A stretch of 64,000 nucleotides of DNA from Pratylenchus scribneri (lineage: Eukaryota; Nematoda; Chromadorea; Rhabditida; Pratylenchidae). Below the pieces are notes generated by a model. It saw only the letters and a program-made list of their open reading frames with translations, had not been told where the DNA came from and made no database searches. Location: contig JAQSEB010000060.1 of the NCBI GenBank assembly GCA_030063045.1, positions 186,001-250,000 of the forward strand. Reading direction: 5' to 3'. The stretch's first letter is position 1. Each line of letters begins with the position of its first letter. The translations under genes and the position numbers were made by a program. Positions 11,693 through 22,400 of this stretch are shown here, piece by piece.

Positions 11693-12623
11693 ATGTCTGA
11701 TAAAAATAAATATCCAATCGGATTCGACAGAAAGATATTGGCTATACTTATTTCGATGTTCATTTTTGCCGTCATATATTGGACATACATTTGCCTTGAC
11801 AAAAGGCATAGATGTGAGATTTTAATTAGATAGAAAATTTTTTTCAATAAATCTAATAATTTATTTACATCTATAAATTACATAGAAATCATGCAATTAA
11901 TTTAAAATAAGAATAGTGATTTTTATTGATATCAATATTTTGTTTCGAACTAAAAATAGCCTGAAATCAGTGTAAAACATTTTTTTTATTTAATTTGGAA
12001 GAACTTTTATGTGAATATTGATCAATATTTTGACATTTTTTTTTGGCGATTTTCGTCAATATTTTGAAGAATTATGCTATTTTTAAGAATTGAAATTTTT
12101 AAAAATTTTGTGAAATTTTTTGACAATTTTTTTAAAAACTTTTTGTTGTCTAAAAATAAATTTTTTGAATAAAAAACTTCAAAATATTAATATTTTTTAA
12201 ATGCAAGTAATTAAAAATTTTTTGAAATTTTTGACAATATAAAACTTTTTTTTTAATTTCATTAATATTTTGACTATATTTATGTTAATATTTTTTACCT
12301 ATATTTCGGGATTCTATATCAATATAAATCACAGCCTTAAAAATTATCATAAATTTTTTTTTTAAATTTTAATTTTTCCCTCTTTTAAAATATTCATTAC
12401 ATTTCCCAAAGGCACTCGTAATCGTAATCGTAACGGAAGAGGAGGATATAACGATGGTGGAGGAGGAGGATATTACGGTTGTGACGGAGGTGAAGGCGGA
12501 TATGGGGGAGGATGTGAGGGCGGTGGCGGAGGAGGAGGAGGAGGAGGTTGTGATGGTGGCGGCGGAGGAGATGGAGGAGGTGACGGAGGTGGAGGAGGAG
12601 GCGATGGAGGTGGAGGCGATTGA
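11693..12623 (+). CDS. Small membrane-anchored glycine-rich protein
   Basis: Two exons, 11693-11813 and 12412-12623, join in phase 1 (T|GC) and give 110 residues. Residues 1-14 are charged (MSDKNKYPIGFDRK). Residues about 15-35 form one hydrophobic segment (ILAILISMFIFAVIYWTYICL), which could be a signal anchor or uncleaved signal peptide. After a short basic stretch (TRNRNRNGRGG) the rest is almost pure glycine with scattered Y, C, D and E. Glycine-rich proteins of this shape in nematodes are often secreted, cuticle-associated or antimicrobial-like, but nothing here decides between them. The ATG is preceded by AAAA and an in-frame upstream ATG at 11624 is possible. The 598-base intron contains a repeat copy at 11917-12338. 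An AATAAA follows 40 bases after the stop. Confidence 0.65.
11917..12338 (-). repeat. AT-rich dispersed element, inverted copy of 15715-16337
   Basis: The start (TTTTTATTGATATCAAT, then CGAACT and AAATAGC) and the end (CCTATAT, GGGATTCTAT) match, in reverse order and strand, the two ends of the element at 15715-16337. It is shorter and its terminal TAGGGG/CCCCTA bases are degraded. It lies wholly inside the intron of the glycine-rich gene. Confidence 0.6.
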
Positions 12624-15164
12624 AAAAATCAGTTCAATTTTTATATATTTGTATAATTTTTTTTGAATAAATTATTCTGATAAATAAATTAATTGATTTT
12701 ATTTACAAAGAGGAAAGAGAATTTACTCGGTAATTTTAAGATTATTCAGAATTGAAATTGTCCCATTTAAGTCACTTTTTCTATATTTTTTTTCCAATTT
12801 TTATTAACTGGTGAACTTTTTTTTATAAAATTCCAAAATAATGGGTCTTTTTAAAGTGAAAATATAATTCAAAAAATCCAATTTATATTATCTGCATAAC
12901 AATCATTTTTTTTCAAATTTAAATTTGCCTTATTTTAGTCTTATACAAATTACAAGGGCACAGATTTTTAAGTAAAATTTTGATGAAGAAACGCCTAAAT
13001 GCAATTAGAAATTAGATTACGTGATTAGGCTTAAAAAATATGAAAAATTTCAAAAAATTTAAAAGAGAAGACGTAGTACAGAAATGCAATTGAAAGATGA
13101 ATTGCATAGAATCCACATTTAATTGCTTTTCTCGGTTCCATCTAATATTTTGATCAATTTTAGCAGAGGCTAAGTATTTCTCTTCGCTAGCTTAGTATCT
13201 ATCTTGCAGTTGGCCTACAGTCTACTGATACCACCATATATCCATCCACTTTGGACTGCGACAAATTTTTAGCTTTTCCGCAGAAATTATTTTACATTCA
13301 AAAATATTAAAAAAAGTTAATATAATTTAATGAGCACTGACATTCATTCTCTCCAGAGCCTGAATGCCATATTGTCGGAAATAATATTTTCGATAAAAAA
13401 CATTTAAGCTCTTTTTACATCAAGGAATATTTTATTATGCTCGACGTATTCTTTTTCTTTGAAGAATTGCAAATATTAAAAATAGTTATTTTTTTTTTTA
13501 AATTTTCACTTTAAATATCCACTATGATGATATTCTAGTAATCATTGTTGATTGGTGATGTGAAATAATTTTACTATTATTGCAATGTTGTTGTAGTCGT
13601 TGTTTCTGTTGAATATTACTTTCTTCTCGAAATGAGGTTTATTATTGCAATGTTGTTGTTGCCGTTGCGATTGAATATTACTTCCTTCTCCAAATGAGGA
13701 AGATGTCAGAAATTGACAACACAACAATTTCGTCATTTGATTTCTATATGTGGATATAATTTGGGTTGGGTTCAACCCTTCCAATTCTGCGCACATTCCT
13801 ACTTTTTATTTCACTATGTCAAAAAGACAAATGTTTTTACTGTGTTAGTCATTTTTCTTCTAACTTATTATTTTCTAATATTTACATATTTTTTTAAACA
13901 ATTTTCGACGAATTTCCGGTAATTACTGATGAAGATTAATTAAATAAGAGCCAGCAGGTGGAATTTTTTATAAAAAAAAATATATTTGATTATCGAGGAA
14001 GTGCACTTTCAATTTTCCGCTCCAACCGTTATATAAGGGTTGTTATTCAATAATTTAATTATGCAAATAAGCGTATTTTGCGTTAACTTAAAAAACCAAA
14101 TAAAATAATTTGAATTGAAATGAAATCAAAATAGTGTACTTTTATATACATAATTATTTCTTTATTCCACCTTTATTTTAGCCCTATAAAACTATTTATT
14201 TTTTAACAGTATTTTTGAAATTAGCTGAAAATTTTAACAAAAATACAAAATTTTCCCTATTGAAAAATGAGGATTTTTATATTCAAACATTTTTTTTCCA
14301 ATAAAACGTTTTTTCGTCAAAAATTTTAATAATATCCCACCCCACTATCAAAAATTTTATTTTCAAATTTCTAACATTTTTTTTCGGAATTTATCCCATT
14401 GTTTTGGGATTTTTCACTATTCTTTAGTGTCATTTTTTTTCAATTTTTTATTAAATAAATTAATTTAAATTTATATAATTTATAAAATGCACAGATGTTT
14501 TTCCTTCAACCTATTGCCAACATTTATACAAAAGCTGACCATTTGAGAAACCAGAAACGCTCATTTTCCGCCTTTTGTAAAAAGCTAAAAAATCACTAAC
14601 CAGATTTATACAAACGCCGGAAATTGGCTGAGCATTTCGTTAATTCGCAGCATTTGTTTTGCCTGATTTAGTTGTAATTGTAATTGTAATAGCCGATACA
14701 TAATTTGAAAATTTTTATTTTGATTTTTATATTCTTAAATTAAATTTTGAAGATTTCTTGTTGAGGATTTTGTGATTTGGCGGTCTTGTGAATTTTGATA
14801 TTTTGTGCTTTTGGAGATTTCGTGATATTTTGTGTTTTTAGGGATTTCTTGATTTTTGTTTATGATTTTTTATTTGTGATTTTTGACATTTTGGATTTCG
14901 CATTTCGTGATTTGTAGGCCTCGTGATAATGCGCGATATTAATAACATTCCCTTCATCAATATAATATGCCATTTCATTTCCATTATCAAAAAGGGAAAA
15001 AACTATGCTAAAATATTAACAAATGAATAAAATGAAATAAGTAACTATAAATTTTTAACAAATTATTAAATTTTGTAATTAATAACTTTAAATCATCTTT
15101 TAACCTAATTTATTCATTTTTGGCAGGCTATCAATTTATTTTCCATTGATAAATATTCTAATTA
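12624..15164. other. Intergenic AT-rich region with a tandem duplication
   Basis: About 2.5 kb between the glycine-rich and Srg-like genes. It holds the tandem duplication at 13574-13700 and a low-complexity stretch at 14750-14930 rich in TTTTGTGATTT-like words. Two short overlapping ORFs near 13542-13922 have no recognisable features and are probably chance. Confidence 0.5.
13574..13700. repeat. Two-copy tandem duplication, about 62 bp each
   Basis: Two adjacent units begin TTATTGCAATGTTGTTGT and end near AAATGAGG, with several substitutions between them. On the minus strand both read Gln/Asn-rich peptide, but no gene structure around them supports coding. Confidence 0.6.
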
Positions 15165-16565
15165 ATGATTGTGGAAATGGAAGAAAATATTACCAAACCA
15201 GATATTCCTCCCCAGATATTCGTCACACTGGCAAACGCCATTTGGCCACCATTTATATTTGCTTTATTTATTGGCATACCTTCGGCCATTCTCTATACAT
15301 TTGAACTTGGAATTACCATCGCTAAACCAAATGTTTTCAAATCGTCTTTTTTCAAATTATTTGCCATTCGAGCATTTTGGGTATACAAAAAAATTAGAAT
15401 TAAAGCGATGATAAAAATTTTTAGAGTCTAATTGGTCTGATTGCCAATTTCCTTTATTCCCGTTTCGGCCGTATTGGTTGGTTCCTTTCAATTTATTTGT
15501 TATTCCCCCGCGTTTTACTTGCTTTCTTCTACTTTTTAATTGTGCATTCATACCATGTTGAGAATTTATCCACAACAATTTTGTTATTAAATCGACTAAC
15601 CTCATTGCTCTATCCTGTGAATTATGAGAAAGTAATATTAGTTTCATTTATTTATTAAGCTTATATAATTAAATATAAAATTATTTATATAAATTAAATT
15701 TTAATTATTTTTAATAGGGGACGGATTAATATTGACATAGAATCCCAAAATATAGGCATAAAATTTGATATAAAACTATAGTAAAATATTGATATAAAAT
15801 GAAAAAATAGGTCAAAATATTGATGAAAATTTTTTTAAAAAAAGTTATATTTTTATAAAAATTTCGAAAATTTTTTTTCCAAAAATTATTCATATTTTGA
15901 AATTTTTTATTTAAAAATTTTAAAATACTTCCCAAAAAATTTATCATTAAATCTTTTTAAAAATTTATCAAAAATCAATTTTTCATTATTTTTTTCAAAA
16001 AATAATAAAATGAACTTTTTCTTAATTTTTTCAATAAATTAGCAATATTTTTCAAAAAATTACAAAAATTTGTCTAAAAACTTTTTTTCTTAAAAACTTT
16101 AAATTTAATAAAATTCTTCAAAAATCTTAAAAATATTGGCGAAAAAGATCAAAAAATGTCGAAATATTGACACAAATATTGACGGTCAAAAATTGGCAAA
16201 ATATTGCTGAATATTGACATAAAAGTACATGCAAATCAGCATAAACATTGATAAAAGATAAAAGCATCTTTTATGTTGGTTTCAAGCTATTTTAAGTTCG
16301 CAAGAAAAATATTGATATCAATAAAAATTCGCCCCTAATAATTATTATAGATATATTAATTAATTTAAAAAATCATTAGCCGAATTTGGATAACCCCTTT
16401 AATGATTTAAATTAATAGTTTTGGCAAAAGCGGATGTCCTTAATCATTGCGGCAATTTCAATGCTTCCACTCATATTAACTGGCCATATTCTATTCTACG
16501 ATGAATATGTTCGCATTCAATCAGATAATGTGACATTTACGGTGGACAATCATCCACAATCAGGG
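15165..16565 (+). CDS. Srg-type serpentine chemoreceptor, N-terminal part only
   Basis: Exons 15165-15380, 15425-15631 and 16419-16565 are all in phase 0 and give 190 residues. They show the pattern of nematode Srg seven-helix receptors. Helix 1 includes FALFIGIPSAILYTFELG, followed by FKSSFFKLFAIRAFW. Helices 2-3 read SLIGLIANFLYSRFG and LSIYLLFPRVLLAFFYFL. The conserved stretch STTILLLNRLTSLLYP, YEKFWQKRM follows, and a fourth helix is LIIAAISMLPLILTGHILF. The last exon ends at a good GT donor (16566), but no exon for the last three helices was found. Instead a hairpin repeat (16742) and a transposon (16846-18498) follow. The gene is probably truncated, or its 3' exons have diverged beyond recognition by eye. 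Srg proteins are chemosensory receptors in sensory neurons. The start at 15165 could also be the ATG at 15177. Confidence 0.65.
15715..16337 (+). mobile_element. AT-rich element with TAGGGG...CCCCTA ends in an Srg intron
   Basis: It begins TAGGGGACGGATTAATATTG and ends ATTCGCCCCTA. The first bases of the left end and the inverse of the right end agree (TAGGGG, then CGAATT-like). The interior is AT-rich with many ATATTGATAT words and no coding. It lies in the intron between Srg ex2 and ex3. A diverged inverted copy is at 11917-12338. No matching target duplication was seen, so the superfamily is open (ends resemble hAT). Confidence 0.6.
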
Positions 16566-16741
16566 GTAATACAATTATTTAATTTTTAAAAAAATAGATG
16601 GTATTTAATTTGACGAAAATAGCATTGAAAATTGCAAAAAGAATATTGAAAATGTCGAAAAGTTTATAACGGTTTTTTAGTGGTTTGTCCTGGACACCCA
16701 AATCTTATACCCAATTGATAGCTCTCGCCAAGACGCGTCGA

Positions 16742-16845
16742 TTGGTATATATTTGTCATGGTTTGATCAAAAATTAAGGATTTTAAACCTTTTAAACCAT
16801 CATATGGGTTTTGGTTCATAACCAATCAAACCATGTCAAAATATA
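16742..16845. repeat. Short inverted repeat abutting the Ginger-like element
   Basis: ATATTTGTCATGGTTTGAT on the left is matched inversely by ATCAAACCATGTCAAAATAT on the right with one or two mismatches. The hairpin-forming unit is about 104 bp. The larger transposon begins immediately after it, at its TATA edge. Confidence 0.6.
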
Positions 16846-18498
16846 TGTTGCAGCTAATTTGCGGAATTAGCTAATCCCGGGACTAGCTAGCTAAAATGCG
16901 GAATCCGCGTTTTAGCTAGCCGGCCTAGCTAATCCTGGGAATAGCTAGCTAAAACACGGATTCCGCATTCTAGCTAGCTAATCCTGGGAATAGCTGACCC
17001 AGGCCAGCTAATTCCGGGAATTCGCAGCTAAGTTAGCTAATATTGGAGAAATTGAAATAAATTTAATAAAAAATAAATAATTTAATTAAAAATCGAATTT
17101 TTTTCTCAATGCCTGATTTTAGATCCGATAATTATAATTAGAAATATGAAATAAATTTAAAATTTTTATTTATAATAAAATCAAGAATAATTTAAATAAA
17201 GCATCAAAAATAAAGTAAAATCAACAACAAAATTTTATTTTGAAAGAAAAATATTCTTAATCCTCATGTTTATTATCGCATGGATTTGAGCTGTGGCATT
17301 TGCTGTTGCATTTCAAATTGTTTTTGAAACATTTGCAGCTTCCTTTCTTGCATGTTTTGGTGCAGCCGCATTTGAAAAAGCCTTGACCTGTTCCCATTGA
17401 TGACTTCCTGGCAGCCTCCCGAAGACTGATCTCCTTTCCTGGTGGCACATTTTCGGCTGCAATGAAATGTTCTTTGCATGGAGTGAATTGGTTGGAGGTG
17501 AATCGCTGTGCCAATACGCCATGTTCTGTGCCGAGTTTGTGCAGTCCTTCTTCGTTCACCTGAATTTTTAATTAAAATATTTAAATATGAATAAATGAAA
17601 TTGCCTCCAAAACAACGGCTTTCACATTGCCAAATTCCGCTCGGCCTCTGTCCACATCAGGGATTGGGACCATCACTGTTGCGCCAATTTGTTGCAGTGG
17701 GAAGCGTTTGGCGGAATTGTTCAGCATTTTGTCCCAGTCGATAGTACATTTTTATTCGTCCGCTGTGTCCCAATTCCTCGTGAACCCGGTCTATCACTGC
17801 GAAAATGTCCTTAATTTTTAAATATTTAATAATAAACAAAAATTAAAAAACCTCTTTGCAAACAAAGCGTAATTCCGTGCCTTTTTTGATCAGTTTTTGC
17901 ACCCTGACTCCTTCCACATTCAATTCCAAAATGTCAAATTTGTCCAGCAATCGATAATCGCTCTTTGCTTTCTTGATAGAATGATCATTTTCCAGTTGAA
18001 TTAATCGTTGTAATTTTGTGGCATATTCTTCGCGGGAAATAATAGGTAAATTCTCAATTTTTGATTCGAATTTTGCTTCCATAATTTCTAGAGGATTTAA
18101 TTAATAATTTATTATTTCGAGTTTGTAAAATAAATTATAAAAATAGAAATGACATTCGATGTAAATAATTGTTTGGGATAATGGAAAATTATTTTTGAAT
18201 TTTAAAAATATTGATTTATTCATTATTAAATGTCCGAATTAAAAAATTCGATTTTTAATTAAATTATTTATTTTTTATTAAATTTATTTCAATTTCTCCA
18301 ATATTAGCTAACTTAGCTGCGAATTCCCGGAATTAGCTGGCCTGGGTCAGCTATTCCCAGGATTAGCTAGCTAGAATGCGGAATCCGTGTTTTAGCTAGC
18401 TATTCCCAGGATTAGCTAGGCCGGCTAGCTAAAACGCGGATTCCGCATTTTAGCTAGCTAGTCCCGGGATTAGCTAATTCCGCAAATTAGCTGCAACA
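16846..18498 (-). mobile_element. Ginger/KRBA2-type DNA transposon, internally deleted
   Basis: The 1653-bp element starts TGTTGCAGCTAATTTGCGG and ends in its inverse, CCGCAAATTAGCTGCAACA. The inverted repeats run about 260 bp, built of AGCTAGCTAA words and imperfect palindromes. Four bases before it are TATA and four after it TATC, close to a 4-bp target duplication. TGT...ACA ends with 4-bp duplications are the pattern of integrase-type (Ginger) DNA transposons. The minus strand carries a three-exon gene (17257-18082) with the flanks of a KRBA2-like integrase. A second element with the same ends is at 61442-62472. Confidence 0.75.
17257..18082 (-). pseudogene. KRBA2/Ginger-like integrase remnant lacking the catalytic core
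   Basis: Minus exons are 17852-18082, 17605-17809 and 17257-17559. Exon 1 encodes an N-terminal domain ending GVRVQKLIKKGTELRFVCKE. Exon 2 opens with the integrase zinc-binding region (VIDRVHEELGHSGRIKMYYR). Right after it, in another frame, come KRFPLQQIGATVMVPIPDVD and NVKAVVLE. Exon 3 gives the typical tail (GLHKLGTEHGVLAQRF, EISLREAARKSS) and a Cys-rich C-terminus (C-x-C...C-x-C...CNSKCH). From my memory of the family, the DDE integrase core of about 200 residues should lie between the HHCC-like part and KRFPLQQ. It is missing, and the join is out of frame. The last intron would use a GC donor (GAG|GCAATT). The encoded enzyme cannot be active; the element would need a helper. Confidence 0.65.
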
Positions 18499-19480
18499 TA
18501 TCCATTTATTGATTAGAAGGATGGAGGAGGTTACAGGCTTTGGCCATGGACAAAATTGCCCACCTCACTTGCTTAGGAGAGAAACTGGAATGAAGTATTT
18601 TGGAGATTTTTGAAGCCAATGGGGAAAACGATAGGGAGGAAATATGTATTTCTCCCCGATTATATGAAAGTATTGCGCATATGCCTTTTGAAAATTACAT
18701 AGATCAGTTGTACACAATAAAATGCCTAAAATCTGGCGCCCGAGGACAGATTATGGAAATTAATGAAAAGAAGGGCAATGAAAAAAAAAGAATATAAGAG
18801 AAGCTATGAATTTGGTTGATTTCGGACCGAACTCCTTTATTAATTTTTTGTTTTTGCTGAATTATTCAATCTAATGACTTCTTTTGAAAGAAGGCAATTA
18901 AGAATTTTGCTAAATTGAACAAAAAGAATTTTTTAAATTACTTTAGATCCTTTGAATTCATTTAATAAATTTTCTTGAATAACCAATTGTGGAAAAATGT
19001 AGATTTAATTATTTTTTCCGATTATATTCAATTTTTGATAGCTATTGAAAATTTTTGAAAAGAAAAATATATTTAAATAATTCAGTAAAAAATGATCTAA
19101 ACAATACTTTCCATTCTCTAAAAAGCCTAAGATGATATACCATTAGATAGAACCCGATGTGTTGAATAATAATATGCAAAAAAATTTTGTCGAGGTAGCA
19201 TTTTTGATTAATCCAACCATCTCTTTTCTCGGTTCAATAAGCTCTTTGATAAAGAAACTAAATGATCATAATTTTTTTCATTGAATTTTATGCGAAACCA
19301 ATCATAGATTCTCTCTCAAAATTTCAAAATCAAAATGATTAAATTGTTAAAGAAAATGCTTAATAAAAGAAATAATATATTTTAAATTTCCATTAAATCA
19401 AAAAATAATAATTTCAAATTTCATTGCTCTTTTGGCATTACAATTTGAATTCTTCTTCATTTTCTTTGTCTAATTTAATT
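18499..19480. other. Intergenic with a possible decayed coding relic at 18520-18797
   Basis: Just right of the Ginger-like element, 18520-18797 is less AT-rich than its surroundings. It reads on the plus strand in two frames, ending YESIAHMPFENYIDQLYTIK. The spacing of residues (E-x-I-x3-P, then an Ile-Lys helix) reminds me of cytochrome bc1 subunit 7 (UQCRB). The match is weak and an in-frame stop lies between the two parts. The rest, to the 3' end of copy A, is AT-rich with no features. Confidence 0.25.
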
Positions 19481-22400
19481 TTATTCTCCCTTCTCATTGT
19501 CGCCAGCATCGCCATTTTTAGCAGTCAACATTTTCACCCGTCTTTCATATTCATCCATATTTGCATTTTCATCAAAAATGGAATCCAAGAAATCCTTGTC
19601 ATTTTGATATTTAAGAAAACGTTCCACCATTTTATTTCGCTTCACAATCTCTTCAATCGTTTCAATTACCTATTAGAAAATTTTCATTAATTTAAATTTG
19701 GGAACTAATTTTTATGCATCCTATTTTTCAATTGAATTATATTTTTTTATAGATACATTTGAACTTCTCTTCTTATAATAAATTGATTAGAGAATGAATT
19801 AATAAATTTAATTGGAAAATGATTGTTCAAAAAAGCGGAAAAATGGGCCAAAATTGCGCCATAATTTATTGATTATTTTTGATAGATGATTTTAATATCA
19901 AAATACATTAATTGCTTAAATATTATTTAGTCTATCCCAAAATTGAGTAACCCTTAAAATATGTTAAGAAATAAACCTTCATCATTTCATCCAAAATGCT
20001 TGGCTCATTGGCTTCAATTTGCTTGAAAATTGGCTCTACTTCTTCAGTTTTAACCACCCCTATATCGGGAAGTTTTTCTTCTGAAATGTCCAAATTTTGT
20101 GTTCGATTTTTTTCTCGACTAATATAATATTGACGTGCATACAAAAAATGAAAATTAAATCTAAAAAACAAATGAATTTTTAAAAAATTTTTAATTAAAA
20201 GGAAGGCTATTTATGTTTGATGATATTATTTCAATAATATATTTTGTCATAGGTTATGTATGCATTATGGCCAAGACAATTATTAAAAAAAATTAATCGG
20301 TCCAATCCAAATATAAGTATTAATTTAGACATCACCGTAGTGTTTGATTTAGGTTAAGTCAGCCCTAGATTACGGTTTCGCTTTAGGTAGGTTACAGTTT
20401 AAAAAGCGATTTGGGCTGAGTCCTAGAAAAATTTTTATTATTTAACATGAAAATTTTATTTAAATTAATTGGAGCCTTAGACTCTGACTAGGTTTTTAAA
20501 CAATAATTTCATCAAAAAATAAATATATTTTAATTTTACTACCTATTATAGTAAACCATAAACCAATATTTGTCATAGACTGATTTCAAATAAAGCAACG
20601 AATCTTTTTCCCTTTTTTCAATTTTTAACAGTAAATTTATGCTTGTTATCCATCGTATAATGTGACCAAATGCAACCATCATAAATCGTACAACCCCCGA
20701 TTCCGATGAAAATTTTTCTTTTGTTAGCTTGCTCAAATCCCAAATTTTTGGCAATTGTTCTTTTAATCGTTTATCAACATATTCTTCATCTTAAAACAAT
20801 GAATTAATATTGCATTTATTTATATTTTATCTGTTGGAGAAAATTAAATTATTAATTAAACCTGGCATTTCTGAAAAAATATATTTTGGTTAATAATTTA
20901 AATAGGACTTTTAATTTTGGAATAGGGCTAATCCCATTACTAATTTTTTACAATAATAAAATTTGGCGTAATTATAACTATCAATTTTCGAAAATATTTT
21001 ATAAAAAAAAGAACTTTCGAATAAAAGGTGAATAATATAAAATTATTTAAAATTAATACAATTATATAAATTAAAATCGGTTTATAAAATTTTTTTTCTA
21101 AAATAAAAAAATTATTGATTTTAAAATTTACGTGGAAATAAATCAAATATTTTCATTGCCATTTTATCATTCCCATCTCGGCTCAACCATTTCAGATTGC
21201 GTTTTTCTTCATCATAATATTCATAAAGTTGCACCCAAATTTCATTAAATCCTTCTTGTCGATCTTTTGGCAACCAATTGGACAATCGGGTAATTCCATC
21301 CAGTACCATTTGATCCCAAACATCAGGTAATTGATCAATTCCAACCATAATGAAGCGGAATACTTCGTGAAATGTTTGGTTCAATTCTTCTTTGAAAAAT
21401 TTTCCGAAAGTTTCCATATGTTTGACATGGTTTTCTGATATCCCATTCTTCTTGCGTTCTTCAGTTAGCCAATTCATTTCTTAAAGAATATTTTTCATTT
21501 CACCTATTTTAATTTTTTATTTTTTAAGCAATTAGCCTTAATGGACATCAGACTTTTATTGATTTTAATTATTGTAAATTTAATTTTGAAAAATTCTAAA
21601 ATTTTTTAAGAAAAACATTCTCTACAGATAAATGATCTATATTATTATTATTTTTCACTTACTTTGCGACAATTCATCAAAACAGTTCAACTTTTCGTGC
21701 ACTAATTCTCCTTTGATTGGACCAATGTTACTATAAAATATAGATTTTTGGGGATTTATTATTTTTGATCAAATTGATTAATGTTTATAAAGAATAATTT
21801 TTAAGAATTTTTTAGATGAAAACACATGAAAAGTAATCTCATCATATATATCCATTATCCATAGGTTATATAGCTTAGACTAGGTAGGAATTAGAGATCG
21901 TCCAAGCACATCGGGCGTGATTCCTTTTAGGTATTCCCAAAAATTCCCATTGCCGCGTTTTACCGTTTAAAAAAATATCGGGATTCCATTCAGGATTCGG
22001 GAATTTTTAAAAACGATGAAAAAAAGATAAAAAATTTTTAGTAGAAAAATGATTTTAAAAAATTTTAACGAACAAACATATCTGAGAGATTATTAATTAT
22101 TAGTCAATAAAAATCAATATTTTAAAAAATTTCATGGGAAAAATTTTAACGAAAATTGCCAATCAGTCGATTTTCCCTTAGTCGGTATTGGGGATTACCC
22201 GTTCATGAGTTTTCCTGGAAAATCAGAAACTCCTTCGGGTGGGATCATTCGGGATTTCTCGCAATCCCGTCCCGTTTCCCCATTTTTCCCGAACTTAATC
22301 CCATTCCCATATCTTTACTATAAATAATTTCAACTTTTTATTTATATCATTATCCTGATATGTGATTTCGCAAAAATATTAGATTTTGCAGCAACATTCA

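Noticed and set aside
12454..12666. Glu/Val-rich ORF overlapping the glycine-rich exon
   Set aside because: It is the shifted frame of the GGAGGAGGC coding repeat; the glycine frame continues from exon 1 in phase.
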